Positions 22,080-33,940 of a DNA stretch of 64,000 nt are shown piece by piece. Numbering within the stretch: position 1 is the first letter of the stretch; each line of letters begins with the position of its first letter. Origin of the DNA: Manis javanica (Eukaryota > Chordata > Mammalia > Pholidota > Manidae); contig NC_133156.1 in assembly GCF_040802235.1 (NCBI RefSeq), forward strand, positions 27,547,343 to 27,611,342, given 5' to 3'. The position numbers were made by a program, and so were the translations under genes. Under the pieces are notes generated by a model. The model did not search any database. It saw nothing but the letters and a program-made list of their open reading frames with translations, and was not told the origin of the DNA.

Positions 22080-22560
22080 TGCGTTCCGCCCTGGGTGGGT
22101 TACGTAACCGCCCCGCTGCCCGGGCCGCAGACCCAGCCCGACCCGCCTCTGCCTCCGCCCCCTCGGCCATCCGTCTCGGCGGCTGAAAGGCCGCTGAGCA
22201 GCCGAAAGCGAAGGCCAGCGCCCTGTGGTAAATTCCCCACATTCCTTCCTCACAGAAAAATAAATAACTGCGGGGGGGAAATCGCAGGAGCGATGATGAT
22301 GACGGCCGGCCGCAGCCCGCTGGGCCCTGCGCTCGGGAGCTCGGCGTCGGTACCCGGACCGCAGGCCCGACGGGCTGGGGCTGCGACGCCGCGGCTACTC
22401 GCCAGGCGGGGTCGTCACCGGCCGCGCGGCCGACCGGCCAGCCCCTCGCGGGCCCCCACCCCACCCCACCCCGGCGGAGCCGCTTCCAAGTCTCAGGCTC
22501 GCCTGCCTCTGCCAGCAAATGCTCTGGGAATCCCTCGGCCATGACAGGTGACCACGGAGG
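22080..22560. promoter_or_regulatory. SYNPO: Intronic CpG island, possible internal SYNPO promoter
   Basis: About 480 bases of high G+C with dense CpG, sharply bounded by AT-richer DNA. It contains GC boxes (for example CCGCCCC near 22108), an AT-rich TTATTTATTTTTC patch on the minus strand near 22255-22268, and the palindrome GGTTACGTAACC at 22098-22109. It lies between the two first coding exons, upstream of the internal ATG that starts the short isoform, so a promoter for short synaptopodin is a reasonable guess. No strong minus-strand splice donor was found in it. Confidence 0.5.
22098..22109. promoter_or_regulatory. Perfect palindrome GGTTACGTAACC (D-box/PAR-bZIP-like site)
   Basis: Twelve-base perfect dyad with TTACGTAA at its centre, the consensus half-site pair for PAR-bZIP factors and NFIL3. 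It sits in a CpG island, next to GC boxes. Binding is inference. Confidence 0.45.
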
Positions 22561-23502
22561 GCGAACTTGTCAGCGGTGGGGCGCACTTCATTGTATTACT
22601 CAGGTTGCTGTTTACTGAGCACTTCTTATGCTCAATGGTTAAGTATTGTCATTATTTTATTAGGTTCTTTTACTTTATCTTTGCCAGCTGTGAACTGGGA
22701 ATACCATTGTACCCATCTTACAGGTGAGGAAACTGAGGCTTAAAAAGATTTTTGTGATTTGCCAAGGTTATTTGGTCAGTGAGTGTTAGACCTAAGAGGC
22801 GCCATATTCCCATTCCCACCTCTCACTCCCACATCCATTTAGTCGGCCTGGCTTCCCCAGGACAGACAGCCTTTCTTTGCCAAATCCAACTAGAGACTGG
22901 ATTGGTTTGGAGCAGGCTGTTCCTCTCCCACATCCTGCTCAACAAGGAGTCCTGTGCAACGTGTGGGGCTGCCTTTGGTAAGTCACTTCAGGTCTCAAGT
23001 TCCTCTCATCAGTAAAACAGGGATGACAAAACCCACTTTGCACAGTCGCTGCTGAGCAAATGAGATGAATAAATGATTTCTATAGTATAAAGCACTGTGC
23101 ACACCTGAGGGGGATTTAACTTTTGCACAAACCCACCTCTGCATAACTTTACCATGCTAGGGCTCCATCTGTCTCTCTCCTTCCTTCTCCAGCCCTCTCT
23201 GAGCCTGGTCTCATTCTTCTGCTCACAGCCCAACTTCCCCCTCACCCCCCCAGCATCCTTTCTGCAATTGGACCCCAGCACCACCTCAAGCTATGAGAAC
23301 CAGGTTTGAATCCCAAGTCTGCTTCTTGCCAGATGAGAGCACCTAAGCCCCAGACTCCTGGGAGAGAAGGTGCCGCTGAGGCTGGCTCCTCCCACTCAGG
23401 ATGCAGTCCTGCAGCCAGGAGGGCCCAGGGCCTGTGCTGAAGGCATCTGACCCTGCCATGCCCCCCATGCCGTGTTCACCACTAGCAGGCACTTCTGGCT
23501 CC

Positions 23503-23532
23503 CCTCTGGCAGGAGGAGTCTCCTGCCAGAGG
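23503..23532. other. Perfect 13-bp inverted repeat with 4-nt loop
   Basis: CCTCTGGCAGGAG (23503-23515), loop GAGT, then CTCCTGCCAGAGG (23520-23532). All 13 pairs are Watson-Crick and mostly GC. It is too short for a microRNA precursor. Function unknown. Confidence 0.9.
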
Positions 23533-23937
23533 AGAGGCTGAATCCCTCAATCATCCAGCCCCACCCTCCCGTTGTCCACCAAACTGCAGAAAGAAAGACT
23601 GGTGGCCAGGAGACTTGGCTCCAGAGTCTGTTCTGTCACAGTTTGGGTGAGACACTGGACTAGTTCTTGGCCCTATTTGGCTTCAGTGTGTCCATTTGTT
23701 TAAAGGGGAATTGGTCTGGACCAATGATTCCTAGAGTGTGGGGCCTTGACATCTATCGCAGGAGCAAAAGGGTTTAATGGTATCTTGATATTTTACATCT
23801 TAATAGTTATGTAAATTTCACCTTGGAAAAGGAGTATAATAAACACACCAGACCTTTGAAGGGCATATTACTGCTTAGGGAGAGGTAAAAAAGTTAGACA
23901 ATTTAAAGGAAATAAGTAAGTATAGGTGGTACTTGCT

Positions 23938-24340
23938 TCCTTCATTCAACTGATATTTACTGCACACCAACTGAGGGCCAGGCATTGTTCACAGTCATGA
24001 AGAGAAAGAGACAAAAATCTCTGCTTGCAACCTACTAGGGGAGCAAGATAATAAATATATGGGTAACTATACAATTAAGTAAGATGGTAAATGTTATAGA
24101 GAAAAATAAAGCAGAGACAAGAGATATCCAGACTGCTCAGGGTAGGGAGTAGTTTACAAAGGTTAATATGGTCATCAAAGTTATTGAGAACTTGCATCTG
24201 TAAAAAAAGTGAAGCGAGGAAGGAGGGGTGTACATGTCCAGGAAAAGAGACGGGGCAGAAGGAACAGTTAGTACTAAGGTCCTGAGGCAGCTCGCACCTG
24301 GCTGGTTTGAGGATGGTGTACATAATGAGGAGATAGGACA
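23938..24340 (+). repeat. Ancient interspersed repeat, family not named
   Basis: Begins 'ttcattcaactgatatttac', then 'gagggccaggcattgttcac', then AT-rich text with 'gagcaagataataaatatat'. The same opening pattern recurs at about 40478, 45548 and 52105. Confidence 0.55.
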
Positions 24341-25164
24341 CAAATGAGGAAAGCAGGTTCTCTAATGGCCCTTCTATCTCTGTGCCCTGCGGTATTAGGG
24401 ATCCTCTGGCACTGTAACCATTTGTGCACATAACCACACACACATACCCTGTATCACGCACATATTCACCATAGCTTCTTAATGCTGGCAAGAGCCTACC
24501 CAGCAGCAGGGTGCCCTCCTCTGCACACACACCTACACACAAAGGTGTTGTGTACTTCACACTTGCACCACATGAAGCCGAGTGTGCAGAGGCCTGCTTG
24601 TACGCCCACAGGGGCAGGGCTTTTGTGTGCACATGGAGACCTACAGGTATGCACACGGGGACACACAGATCCCTGGGTGGCCCAAGCGTCCCTCTCCCAC
24701 CAGCCCACCTTGTCTCCAGGTGACTGAGTCACCACACAGCCCTTGCCCAGAGGGCATGTGCTACTGAAGATTGGTAAGTACACCAGTGGTGGTTTCAAAT
24801 TCACTTCAGCATCTCTGCACCTCACATAGTTTCACTTGCAGGGGCACATTAAAATCTGCCACCTAATGCTCATGTGTCCCAGAGGATTGTTTTGCTGTGG
24901 AGAAGGTCCCCTTTGCTATACCTACTGTAATTAAACAGATAGGCCATGTAAACTGCCTGGCAGGGCACAGTAGATGTTACCAGCCACTACTAGCATTACC
25001 GCATAGCACAGTTACCCTCATCCTTGGCTTCGTCCCCGAGGTTGCTCAGGTGAGGGGTAAGGGAGCTGGAGGCCTGGGTTCAGTCTCAATCTGGCCTCCA
25101 GCTCCCTGTGAGGCCTCAAGCAAATCCTGTCCCCTCTCTGGCCCAGATCAGAAACCCACAGGTA

Positions 25165-25290
25165 CTACAGAATCCCTCAGGGAGTATCCAAAATGAAGAT
25201 TCCTGCGCTCCATCCCAGACCCGGGACACAGAATATGCACATTTACAGTATCCCTGAGGAATTCTGAACACAGCCAGGTTGGGGACCCAC
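25165..25290 (-). repeat. MER5-like hAT fossil
   Basis: Contains 'cctcagggagtatccaaaat', 'gattcctgcgctccatccc' and 'agaatatgcacatttacagt', the order seen in MER5A-type elements. Diverged; orientation is tentative. Confidence 0.5.
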
Positions 25291-25862
25291 TGGGCTTTAG
25301 AGCCCATGACTTTATAAATGTATTCATAAGTGAATTAACAAAAAGGAACATGACTACTCCATAATGTTAAAAAAAGACAAATGTAACAAAATATATTTAT
25401 ACACATAATTTTACATTGTAATTCCATACTATCCCTTTCTAGTTTTCCAGAACTTTTCTAGAGACACTTTTCTAGTTTCTCCATCTTCAGATCCATCAGT
25501 GGCAGAGGCAGAGCAGGGACTGTCACACTATTTTGCAGACTAGGAAACATGCAGAGAAAGGCCAAGGGGCCTGGCCAGGATCTGCCGAGCACAGGTCTTT
25601 GGCTGGGCCGCCTTGAGACCTTACTGCCTCATCCCACACGGTTTTGACTTCCAACCCACAGGGTACCTGTCCTACTCCAGGTTTACAAAAATGCTGGACA
25701 CACAAGATTTCTCCAATGACTCAGGTTTCACCAAGAATGGGACAACTTCAACCAGTTAATTTCCTTCCAGCCATAACATCCCTCTCACTGAGTCAGGCAG
25801 AGGGTTCCCAGAGCCCTAATGCCATGTGTTAGCAGTTGATCTGAAATGGCTTTTCTATACTA

Positions 25863-26040
25863 GCCAACCTGAGCTCAAACACCAGCTGAGCAGATCACTA
25901 CCTTTCACAAGCCTTGTAGATGCTAAGCCTCAGTTTCCTCCTCTGTAAAAAGCTCTCCTAATGTCTCTCCAAGCAGGGTGTTTGTTGGGATTAGGTCTCG
26001 TGTGTTTGAAGTTACCCAGTATCTGGCCTGGTACAGAGGC
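25863..26040 (+). repeat. MIR SINE
   Basis: Plus-strand MIR core 'gcctcagtttcctcctctgt', preceded by 'gagctcaaacaccagctgag' and followed by 'tacccagtatctggcctggt'. Confidence 0.75.
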
Positions 26041-26859
26041 TCCTGTGATGACAGAGCACCAGGTTAAAGCATGAGGCCCTAGAAGGATGAGGCCCTAGAA
26101 AGCAGGAAGCCCCTCACCCATCAGGGTACCCATACCTACTACATGTAATTTTTGCTTTACAAATATGTGCTGAGTGAATGCAGAAATGAAACTGTATCGC
26201 TAAAGCAAGTCTCTCCTAGTCCTAGCTCATTGTTGCATTTCATGACACATTTCCCAGCTCCAGGACTGGAGGCACTGAGCAGGGACAGTCAAGGCCAGAA
26301 GGGATGGGTTAAGGGTCCTGAGAAACACCCTCTCCTCAACCGTGGGAGTGACTGACGGGAGCCATCCAGGAGGGCAGAGTTCCCGGAGCCCTGGATGTAA
26401 TCCTGTTGACTCAGAGGCATAAATAACGCACTAGCATGTTCTCACCTCACTACCCTGTCATGCTAAGAATAGCATCAGCTACCGTTTCACAGGAAAGAGA
26501 GCCTAACACCAAGTCAGGACAAGAAGAGATGTCACTAGGCTGTGGGCCGTCAAACACCCTCCTTCCAAGCCCACCTTTCCAAGCCCGGAAGACAGGGGGC
26601 CCTGGAGGTCAGCGCTGAAAGGGCCTTGGAGGCAGCTGGTTAGGAGTCCTCAAGGGATAAGGCAGAGGCCTGGGCAGACAGGCAGTAAGTAAAGTTGGTG
26701 CCTCGGCCCTCCCCACCCCCCATTCATGTGATGGATGAATACAGAGTGGGTGGTTCCCTTCTTACGTATTTCATATGTAAAACTCTGGAGAGAGAGGAAG
26801 ATTCTATAGCTTTTAATTTAAAATGTTTTAAGTTTAAAAATGACCTAGAATAGTGCTTC

Positions 26860-27000
26860 TTATACTTAAATTAATTACACTTAACTAATTACTCAGGGAT
26901 GTTGTTAAAATGCAGATTCTGGTTCAAGAGGTCTGGAGTGGGGCCCGACGGTATGCATTTCTAAGAAGCTCCCAGTGATGTGGGTATCACATCCATGGAA
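26860..27000 (+). repeat. MER5-like hAT fossil
   Basis: Contains 'gttgttaaaatgcagattct', 'gaggtctggagtggggccc' and 'atgcatttctaagaagctcc', which match the order and wording of MER5A. Confidence 0.7.
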
Positions 27001-29289
27001 ATATACTGAGTATAAAAACACTACAGTATTTTCCTATAAAACAGATGAAGAAACTTAGGCCCAGAGAGGTGAAGGGATGTGCTCAAGAGCTGGACCCAGA
27101 ACACAGGCCTGACTCCTCCTAGGGCTTGGTCCTTAAGGACTCTGGGGTGGAGTGGAGGTACCTGGAGTGGGACAGGGAATAGGCAGTGGGAGTCAGTCCA
27201 GGGCAGGCCTTTCAAAAGCTGAACCTCCTGGAGTCCGCAGGCTCCCATAAAGAATAAAAGGAAATAAATCACCCAGAGGCACTTGGTGGGAGGGACTGCA
27301 GCCTGCTGCCTACCAACATGCCCTCGCCAGCCTGCATTTGAGGCCTGTTGGATGCCAGAACCCTCCTGGAAGGCAGATGCATCAGGTAGCCATTAAACTG
27401 CAAAGGAGACCCAGGGAGAGGAAGAGATGGCCTGAGGACTCTGCAGTCAGCCGCCAGATGAAGTGGCTTGGGGGAATGCGGAGGACCCTCTGGCAGGATG
27501 AGCATGGAGGGGGAAAAGAAAGACAGGAGGCAAGACCAGCCTCCCAGGTCAGCACTGGGAACTGTCCCTCCTTCTTACACTGGGCCTCAAACCCCACAGC
27601 AGACTCTAGCTCACATAACTAGTCCCCCTTCCCCTCTACCCCACGCTGCAACTCCCCTCCCACTGCTTCGCCCTCCCTGTACCCCAGCCACACCAGCCCT
27701 GCTTCAAGTGCTCAGACAGGGCCTGACCACCCTCACCTCAGGCCCTTTGCATTGACTGCTGCTGTTACCTTTTCTCCCCTCACCCCTCAGTGATCCCTTT
27801 CTGACTACACTTCTTATCCTCCAGGTCTGCTAACAGGTCTCAGGGAGGGCTTCGCTGTCCTGGGAGGTCACATTCCTCTGCCTCTTCTCCAAACTCTCAA
27901 CAGATTTGTAATTCCATCATATTTGTTTTAGCATCAGTCTTCCCTGCCCAGTGGTAAGCAGCCCCCGTAGGGCAGGGACCTTGGCTGTCACATCTGTGCT
28001 GTGTCCCTGTCCCTGTACCTAGGCATGGCTGGGGCTCAATAAACACTCGTTGACTGGATGAGGGAACACATGAATAAAAACCCTGTTCATGTCACCGTTG
28101 CAAAGCTTTCCACCTCAGTGGTCCCAAGCGGTCTCCCTCACCCAAAGAAGTTTGACCAGGCCTGGGATACACAAGATTATGTGAGCATAGTCCTCTGCTC
28201 TGCTATGCCCCAGCTGACTGGCCTCCATACACCTCTCCCCATACTATGGGGTGGGGTCTCTATCACTATTTATTGGGCCTGAATGAGAGATGGAATCTGG
28301 AAAAGTCTTTGAAAGCTGTGAAGAGCTTTAATTGGTAGCATCACTCTGTACATGTCTGAGGCCCATAGAGGAAGGGGCCTCATGTAAGGCCACACAGCCA
28401 ATGTATGGTGACACCAGACCTCCCCTGGCTGAGCTTCAAGTCTACCCAGGCTCAGTGAGGGCACCATCTGCCTGGAGGCTGGGCAGGGGTGGAGGAGGAG
28501 AGGAGCTGGGTGCTGGGAGCATGTAGCTTCAGGCCCAGAGCCAGGGTGGGGTGGGCGGGGCCCCCAGCAGGAGCCCTGAGTGGGTCCTGGCAGCTGGGCA
28601 TGGGGGAGCCAACTGGCACAGCCTGGGTGGTGGCATGCTTGTTCTCCATGCGCGTGACAGTCTATTTTTTAATCAGCACCCTCCCCATCCCCCAACTCCA
28701 CGTGCCGTCCCAATGGGCCCCATAGCAGGAATCATGTCCCAACTGATTCCAATCATCTCCCACCGTGGGGCTCAGTGGGAGGGTCCCCAAGTGCCATCTT
28801 CCCATGAAGCTTATAAGTACTAAGCAGCCCAGAAGGCAGGACAGGAGCCAGGGAGGAAGGCACCTGTGTGAACTTGGGCCAGCCCCTGGACACTCTGAAC
28901 TCAGTTTCCCACCCCCCTACAGTGACGGGAGGCATGCCAGACTCCATGAGAGTTCATTACAGCTCTGGCCTTAGGATCCACTCAAACTGCGTGACACTAA
29001 TGATGCCCACTTGTCAGGCCCTGGCAAAGCCTCCACGCCCACAGTGCTCCCAGGGCACACTTGATCCTCCTTGATCTACTCTCAGGGGAGGCGGGGGAAA
29101 GGAAAAAGCAGAGGTGGCTCAAGGGCTAAATTTAGAACCCCAGACCCCAGACCCAGTGAGGATTCTCCTTTCAGGACCTGAGGGACAGGAATGATGAGGC
29201 TCAAAGAGGAATGCTGTGTGCTCTTATGCAGGTGGCTTGGCCCCTCTGAGCCTCTGGCACTCCATCTGAAACAATAGAAATTATATTGT

Positions 29290-29500
29290 GCAGTAGATAA
29301 GCATTCAGACTTTGGGGCCAGACTGTCTGGGTTTCGATCTGGCCACTTTCCAGCTGTGTGACCTTGGAAAGCCCACTTAACCTCTCTGTGCCTCAGTTTC
29401 CCATCTGTTGATTAAACAGTATTTCCTTCATGAAGTTGTTGGCATGTAAAACATGTAGAACACGCCCTAGCATACAGTAAGTAACCATAAACATTAACTA
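29290..29500 (+). repeat. MIR SINE, near full length
   Basis: Very clear: 'ctttggggccagactgtctg', 'ccagctgtgtgaccttggaa', 'ctctctgtgcctcagtttcc', 'catacagtaagtaaccataa'. Confidence 0.92.
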
Positions 29501-30015
29501 TTTTTTAAGAACTTTGGTTTTTATCCTTTGCACATTCTTAGTCCCCAGGAGATCTTATTCCAGAGGATTGGATGTTGAAGCCTCAGGTCAGCCCACTCTC
29601 CTGTCTGTGGGGCTCATCCAGCCAGACCCTGCCTGGCCCATTACCGTAATGGCCCCTCCCGCTGATCCCACATTTTCAGTGCCCTCTAAGCTCCTCCACA
29701 CCTTGATACCTTACCCTTCCTGGCCTGTTTCATAACAGCTCAGAACTGATGCCTGAGCCCCAGAGGAAAGAAATGATTTGTCCAAGACCACCAGCCAGTC
29801 AGCTAAGACTGGAGGCTCAAGTACCCGCTCCTGAAGTGCAGGCCAGGCCCTTTCCACTGTGCTGTGCCCATCAAAACCTGCTCCTGGCCAAATGTCAAGA
29901 AGTAATTTATACTGAGATATGAGTCTTGAGTGAGAGTTCATCTCCTCAAAGGCTTGCTGTTGTAATGGAGACCAAAACATGATAATACTACTTAATAAGT
30001 AACAGGGTTTTTTTT

Positions 30016-30185
30016 TTAGCATTTATCATCATGTCATTTCATTTCTGAACAACAACACAAGGTAAAGTTTATTATTGTTTCTACTTTATAGATAAGGAAA
30101 CAAAAGTCCAGAGAAGTTATATAATATGCTCAAGATCCCCCAGCTAGCCAGGATGAGAACCCAGGGATCCAACCACAGAATCTGT
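30016..30185 (-). repeat. MIR SINE
   Basis: Reverse MIR with 'ttatagataaggaaacaaaa', 'gtccagagaagttatataat' and 'gagaacccagggatccaacc'. Confidence 0.8.
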
Positions 30186-30428
30186 TTATCTTCCTCCCAC
30201 ACAGAATTTCGGTTCACTTGCAGCAGCCCTGGGAGGCTGGGCAGAGTACGGTAGGCACAGCATAGTACTCTGCCTCACCAAGTGGAAAAGATGGAGGCTA
30301 GGATGGTGGAATTTCAGGCAGTGGCCAGTTGGTAAAGATTTCATTCTGGAGAGAGGCTTTTGTAAGCCTCTGGAATTACAGGTCCCCAAACTGACTCCTC
30401 CTCTGGCCACACTGGGTAGCAACTGGGC

Positions 30429-30449
30429 CAGTTCACAAAGGACTCTGAG

Positions 30450-30513
<64 letters not shown>

Positions 30514-30547
30514 ACACAGGGACAGTTCACAAAGGACTCTGAGCACA

Positions 30548-30580
<33 letters not shown>

Positions 30581-30623
30581 TCACTCATTCACTCACTCAC
30601 TCACTCACTCACTCACTCACTCA
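30429..30623. repeat. Compound (AC)n / (TCAC)n microsatellite with duplicated flank
   Basis: (AC)31 at 30451-30512, a second interrupted AC run at 30544-30580, then (TCAC)n to 30623. A 21-bp flank occurs twice: 30429-30449 before the first run and 30523-30543 before the second. Runs and flank appear to have been duplicated together. Confidence 0.95.
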
Positions 30624-32999
30624 GCAGAGCCCAGCCATCCCTCTGACCAGATCACAGGCCCAGGCTCTTTGGGTCTGCAGCCTAAAACCCTGAGGGATAA
30701 ATGCATTTTCATAACCTAAAGCCAATGGGTTATTTTCATCCCCACCCTTAGGTCTTAGTTTAGACCATTTGCTATCCTCTGAAACACTCTTCCTCCCAAC
30801 TAAATGCCTCCCATTCTTCTAGACCCAAGTTCTGGACATGCCACCTCCATGTCAACCATGACTATGACTTCCAATAACATTCAGGTCTTCACTCTAGCGT
30901 CATCTCTGGAGAGAGGCCTTCCCTTCCCACAGCACAAAGTAGCCTGTCCAGTTGCTCTCCATCTTAGCAGCATGGCTTTTCAAAAAATATCCTTTTATTT
31001 ATCTGTAAATATCTTGTTGATTTCTTTACTTGCCTCTTTCTTGTCTATTTCCTCAATTAAATGCAAGCTCCTTGAGGGAAGGAGCTTACTATCTGTCTTG
31101 TTCACTACTGTAACCCCAGTGCCTAAGAACCTACCTGTCCTACTGATGACCAGGGACACAGAGGTCCATAAAGAGCAAGGGATTTACCCAAGGTTACACA
31201 GCAAGTAAGTGTCAGAGGTTGGCCTAGCACCCAGGTCCCTGCACTGCAGCCCAGGGCACTTGGCCTGTCCCTACCCCTGCCCTGGTTAACCCTCTGTTGG
31301 CCTATCTCATCATTGCCTCCACGTCACAGTGGGGGCCAGAGCCCACAAAATCCTTGACTACAGCGCTCTTCTTCTTCCCCAGGGGCCCATGGTGCCCTGA
31401 CCTGGGCAGCCCTGCCAGCTTCCCCCTCAGTCCCTCCCATCCTGGCATCAGCAGCTCTGATGAGCTCATGTCTGAAAGACTGGAAGCAGCCCTGCAGGAA
31501 AAGGTGCCTCCCAGGCCAGACCCCTAGGCCTAGAGGTGTGTTCGGCCTTCTAAGAGGGCAGCCCTGGCAGGTGGAAGAGTGTGCTGACCCCTGCCCAGCC
31601 TGCCTCCTGGAGCTGTGAAGTGGGCTCACAGGGAGACATGAGTCGGCCTCCACAGGGTGGGGAGGAGGTAGAAAAAAGGCTCCTGTGCTTTTCCCAGCTC
31701 TCCAGAGACCCCTCTGCCACTTGGCACCCCCCTGCCCCACTAATCAAGGACTGCTGTGTCCCAAGGAAAGGGGGATCTGCTGCCTTCTATCACAGAATCA
31801 CCCTCCGCAAATATCTTCCCCTCCCCAGCCTCAGTCTCCTCAACTCTAAAACGGGGAGATCAGAGATAATGCTAACTGAAGAGGCTAGGAGATTAGCTGG
31901 GAACCAGGCACCTAAATGCCACAAGGGTGCCTGGTTTTTTTCACCTTAGGGGAAGAGCAACAGCTAGCAAGGGAGGAACAGAGTTAAAGGCCTTTAACCA
32001 TGTAAATGCTGATTCCAACCACAGCATGGTTTAGGTGCTAGTTTGGAAGGTGAGGGGGAGCTAGGCCGTGGCCAGAGAAGTGGGGGCCAGTGTGAAAGGC
32101 AGCAACTGGGAGCCAGGGTGGCACAGCAGCTAACAGTTTACCTTTGGGAAGTTGTCTGAATATCAAACTAGAGTGATCCTAGTCCATCCTCCTTGTTGTG
32201 TGACTGGGGAAACTGGCGAGGAGAGAGGAGGGCCCGCTTGGAACCAAACACCTGGACACAGCAGCAGGGCGTTTCCAGCTGCAACTGGGGGGCCCAGTCC
32301 CCTGCATGAGCTGACACAGCAAGTCGTGGGTGGAGGTCATCAGTTTGTTTGTGACTCTGCCCCAAACACAGGATGTGGGCCAGGCCTGGGGCTGGTGATG
32401 GGCAGGCACCAGCAAGGCCTCCGGGCCCTCAGGCCATGTCTCCTAGTCCTCTCATCAGCATCCCATCTTACTGTGTGTCTTCCCACACATGTCACAGGGG
32501 TGGGGCACCCTCCAACAGCCCCCACAGCCACCACCAGAGGGGCTGTCTCCAATGCACTGTCCACTCAGGGGTCACCCTCCCTACCCTCTCACTGGGGGCC
32601 AGAGAGAGCAAGGGGCATGTCCCAAGATCTCACAGCAAGTTGGTTTATACCAGGGCCACCTGACACTTAGGAAAGGGTGGGGAGTGGGACTCGTACTTCC
32701 CTACTCACTCTTGTCCCCTGTGGACTACCCAGACATGCAACACAGAGGGTCCCTGTCCTGATCCAGAATGAGCCCGTGATTTGCAGAGGGAAGTGGGGTG
32801 GAAAGATCTTTTTCCCAGAGTTCTCAAAGAGGTGTTGTCAGGGCCCTGGGTGGAGCCCCTGATTCCAGTGTAGTGATTAGCAGGGAGCGGCACCCTCCAC
32901 TCCCTTCACTTCCAGGGCCCCGTTCTCACCCTGACAAATGGGGCAATAGTAGGGATGTTGTGAGAATTTGATGCGGAGCCCTCAGGACAGCTTCCGCGC

Positions 33000-33940
33000 T
33001 CCCTCGTAGGCGCTCAGGAAAGGCCTCGATTTCCCCAGGTGGGGCTTGGACTTCGGCGTCCCGTCTGCCTCGACTAGCAGACCAGGCGCCGCCCGCCCCG
33101 CCCGCAGGAAAGGGGTGCGCGGGGCCAGCACACGCCGTTCCCGCTGCCCCACCGGCGCCCATATTGGTGAGCCCGTTAGAGCCCAGCCCGCAGGTTTCTG
33201 GAGCCGAGCGTTCCCACCTTCCCCGGAGCTGAGCTGCGGGGCTCGGATGTCCGGCCATTGCGCACCCGTGAGCCCAGGCCGCCCCGGCCCCTTGGTTTGC
33301 TTGCGGGCTGGGGCTCTAGCCCTGGAGCCCCCACGCAGCCCCGGAGAGTGCCTTCCCAGCGTCGGGGCATCCTCCAGCTCCTAGGCTGCTGGAGAGCTTC
33401 GGAATTCCTGGCACACACACACCGAGACTTCCCCCACCCCCTCCCACGGTACAGATGGGGAAACTAAGGCCCAGAACGTAGCAGCGACTTGGCCAAGGTC
33501 ACCCTGCGTGGGAGGACCAGAGCCCAGATGTGCCATCACCGCCTGGGCGGCGCCGGGAACAGCACAGGTGGGACGGGGCGAGGATCGCTTGGCCCCGGTA
33601 CCCCTTCCCGGCCGGCCCCTCACTCACCTCGAGCCCGACGGGGTCCGCGAGCTCACCCGCGCCGCCGCCGCGGCGGCGTACCTGGGCACGTCCGCCAGTG
33701 CGTCCCGCCCCGAGACCACCGCCGCCCCCTCCCCGCGCCCAGCGCCCGCTCCGCGCCGCTGCCAGGGCCACCGCCACGGCCACCTCCAGGGCCACCGCCT
33801 AGCGGGCTGCTCGGGGACCCGGAGCCGCGAGCCCGCGGGGCAGGCCGGCGAGCCAACCGCGCTCCTGCCGCGCGCTCCCCCGGGCCCTAGCGCCGCCGTG
33901 CCCGCCCGCCCCTCCCTCGGAGGTGCAACTCCCTCCCCAC
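33000..33940. promoter_or_regulatory. SYNPO: CpG island, probable SYNPO internal promoter region
   Basis: About 900 bases of dense CpG, with GC boxes (CCGCCC repeats near 33090-33110) and an ATTGG (CCAAT on the minus strand) at 33163-33167. It lies inside the intron below the first coding exon. A strong minus-strand splice donor at 33628/33627 suggests a noncoding first exon spliced to the central exon, which would yield the short isoform from the ATG at 13812. A MIR fragment (33445-33535) is embedded. Confidence 0.6.
33628..33900 (-). other. SYNPO: Candidate noncoding first exon (alternative SYNPO 5'UTR)
   Basis: On the minus strand the GC-rich block ends in CTCGAG|GTGAGTGAG, an almost ideal 5' splice site (exon base 33628, GT 33627-33626). 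There is no ATG-initiated frame worth noting in the 270 bases before it. The 5' limit is arbitrary, since no TATA box is present and CpG promoters start at several sites. Needs cap-site or RNA evidence. Confidence 0.4.

Larger units (their letters stand above)
22561..32999 (-). other. SYNPO: SYNPO intron between the two intronic CpG islands
   Basis: Noncoding. Contains MIR pieces (about 22690-22790, 25070-25160, 25863-26040, 27040-27110, 28340-28440, 29290-29500, 30016-30185, 31160-31260), MER5-like fossils (about 25165-25290 and 26860-27000), an old repeat at 23938-24340, a 13-bp perfect hairpin (23503-23532), an AT-rich stretch at 25320-25470 and the CA/TCAC array at 30429-30623. The stretch 31270-33000 shows nothing I can name. 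Confidence 0.65.

Noticed and set aside
23503-23532. MicroRNA precursor
   Set aside because: The stem is only 13 bp with a 4-base loop, and flanking bases do not extend the pairing; a precursor needs a stem of about 30 bp.
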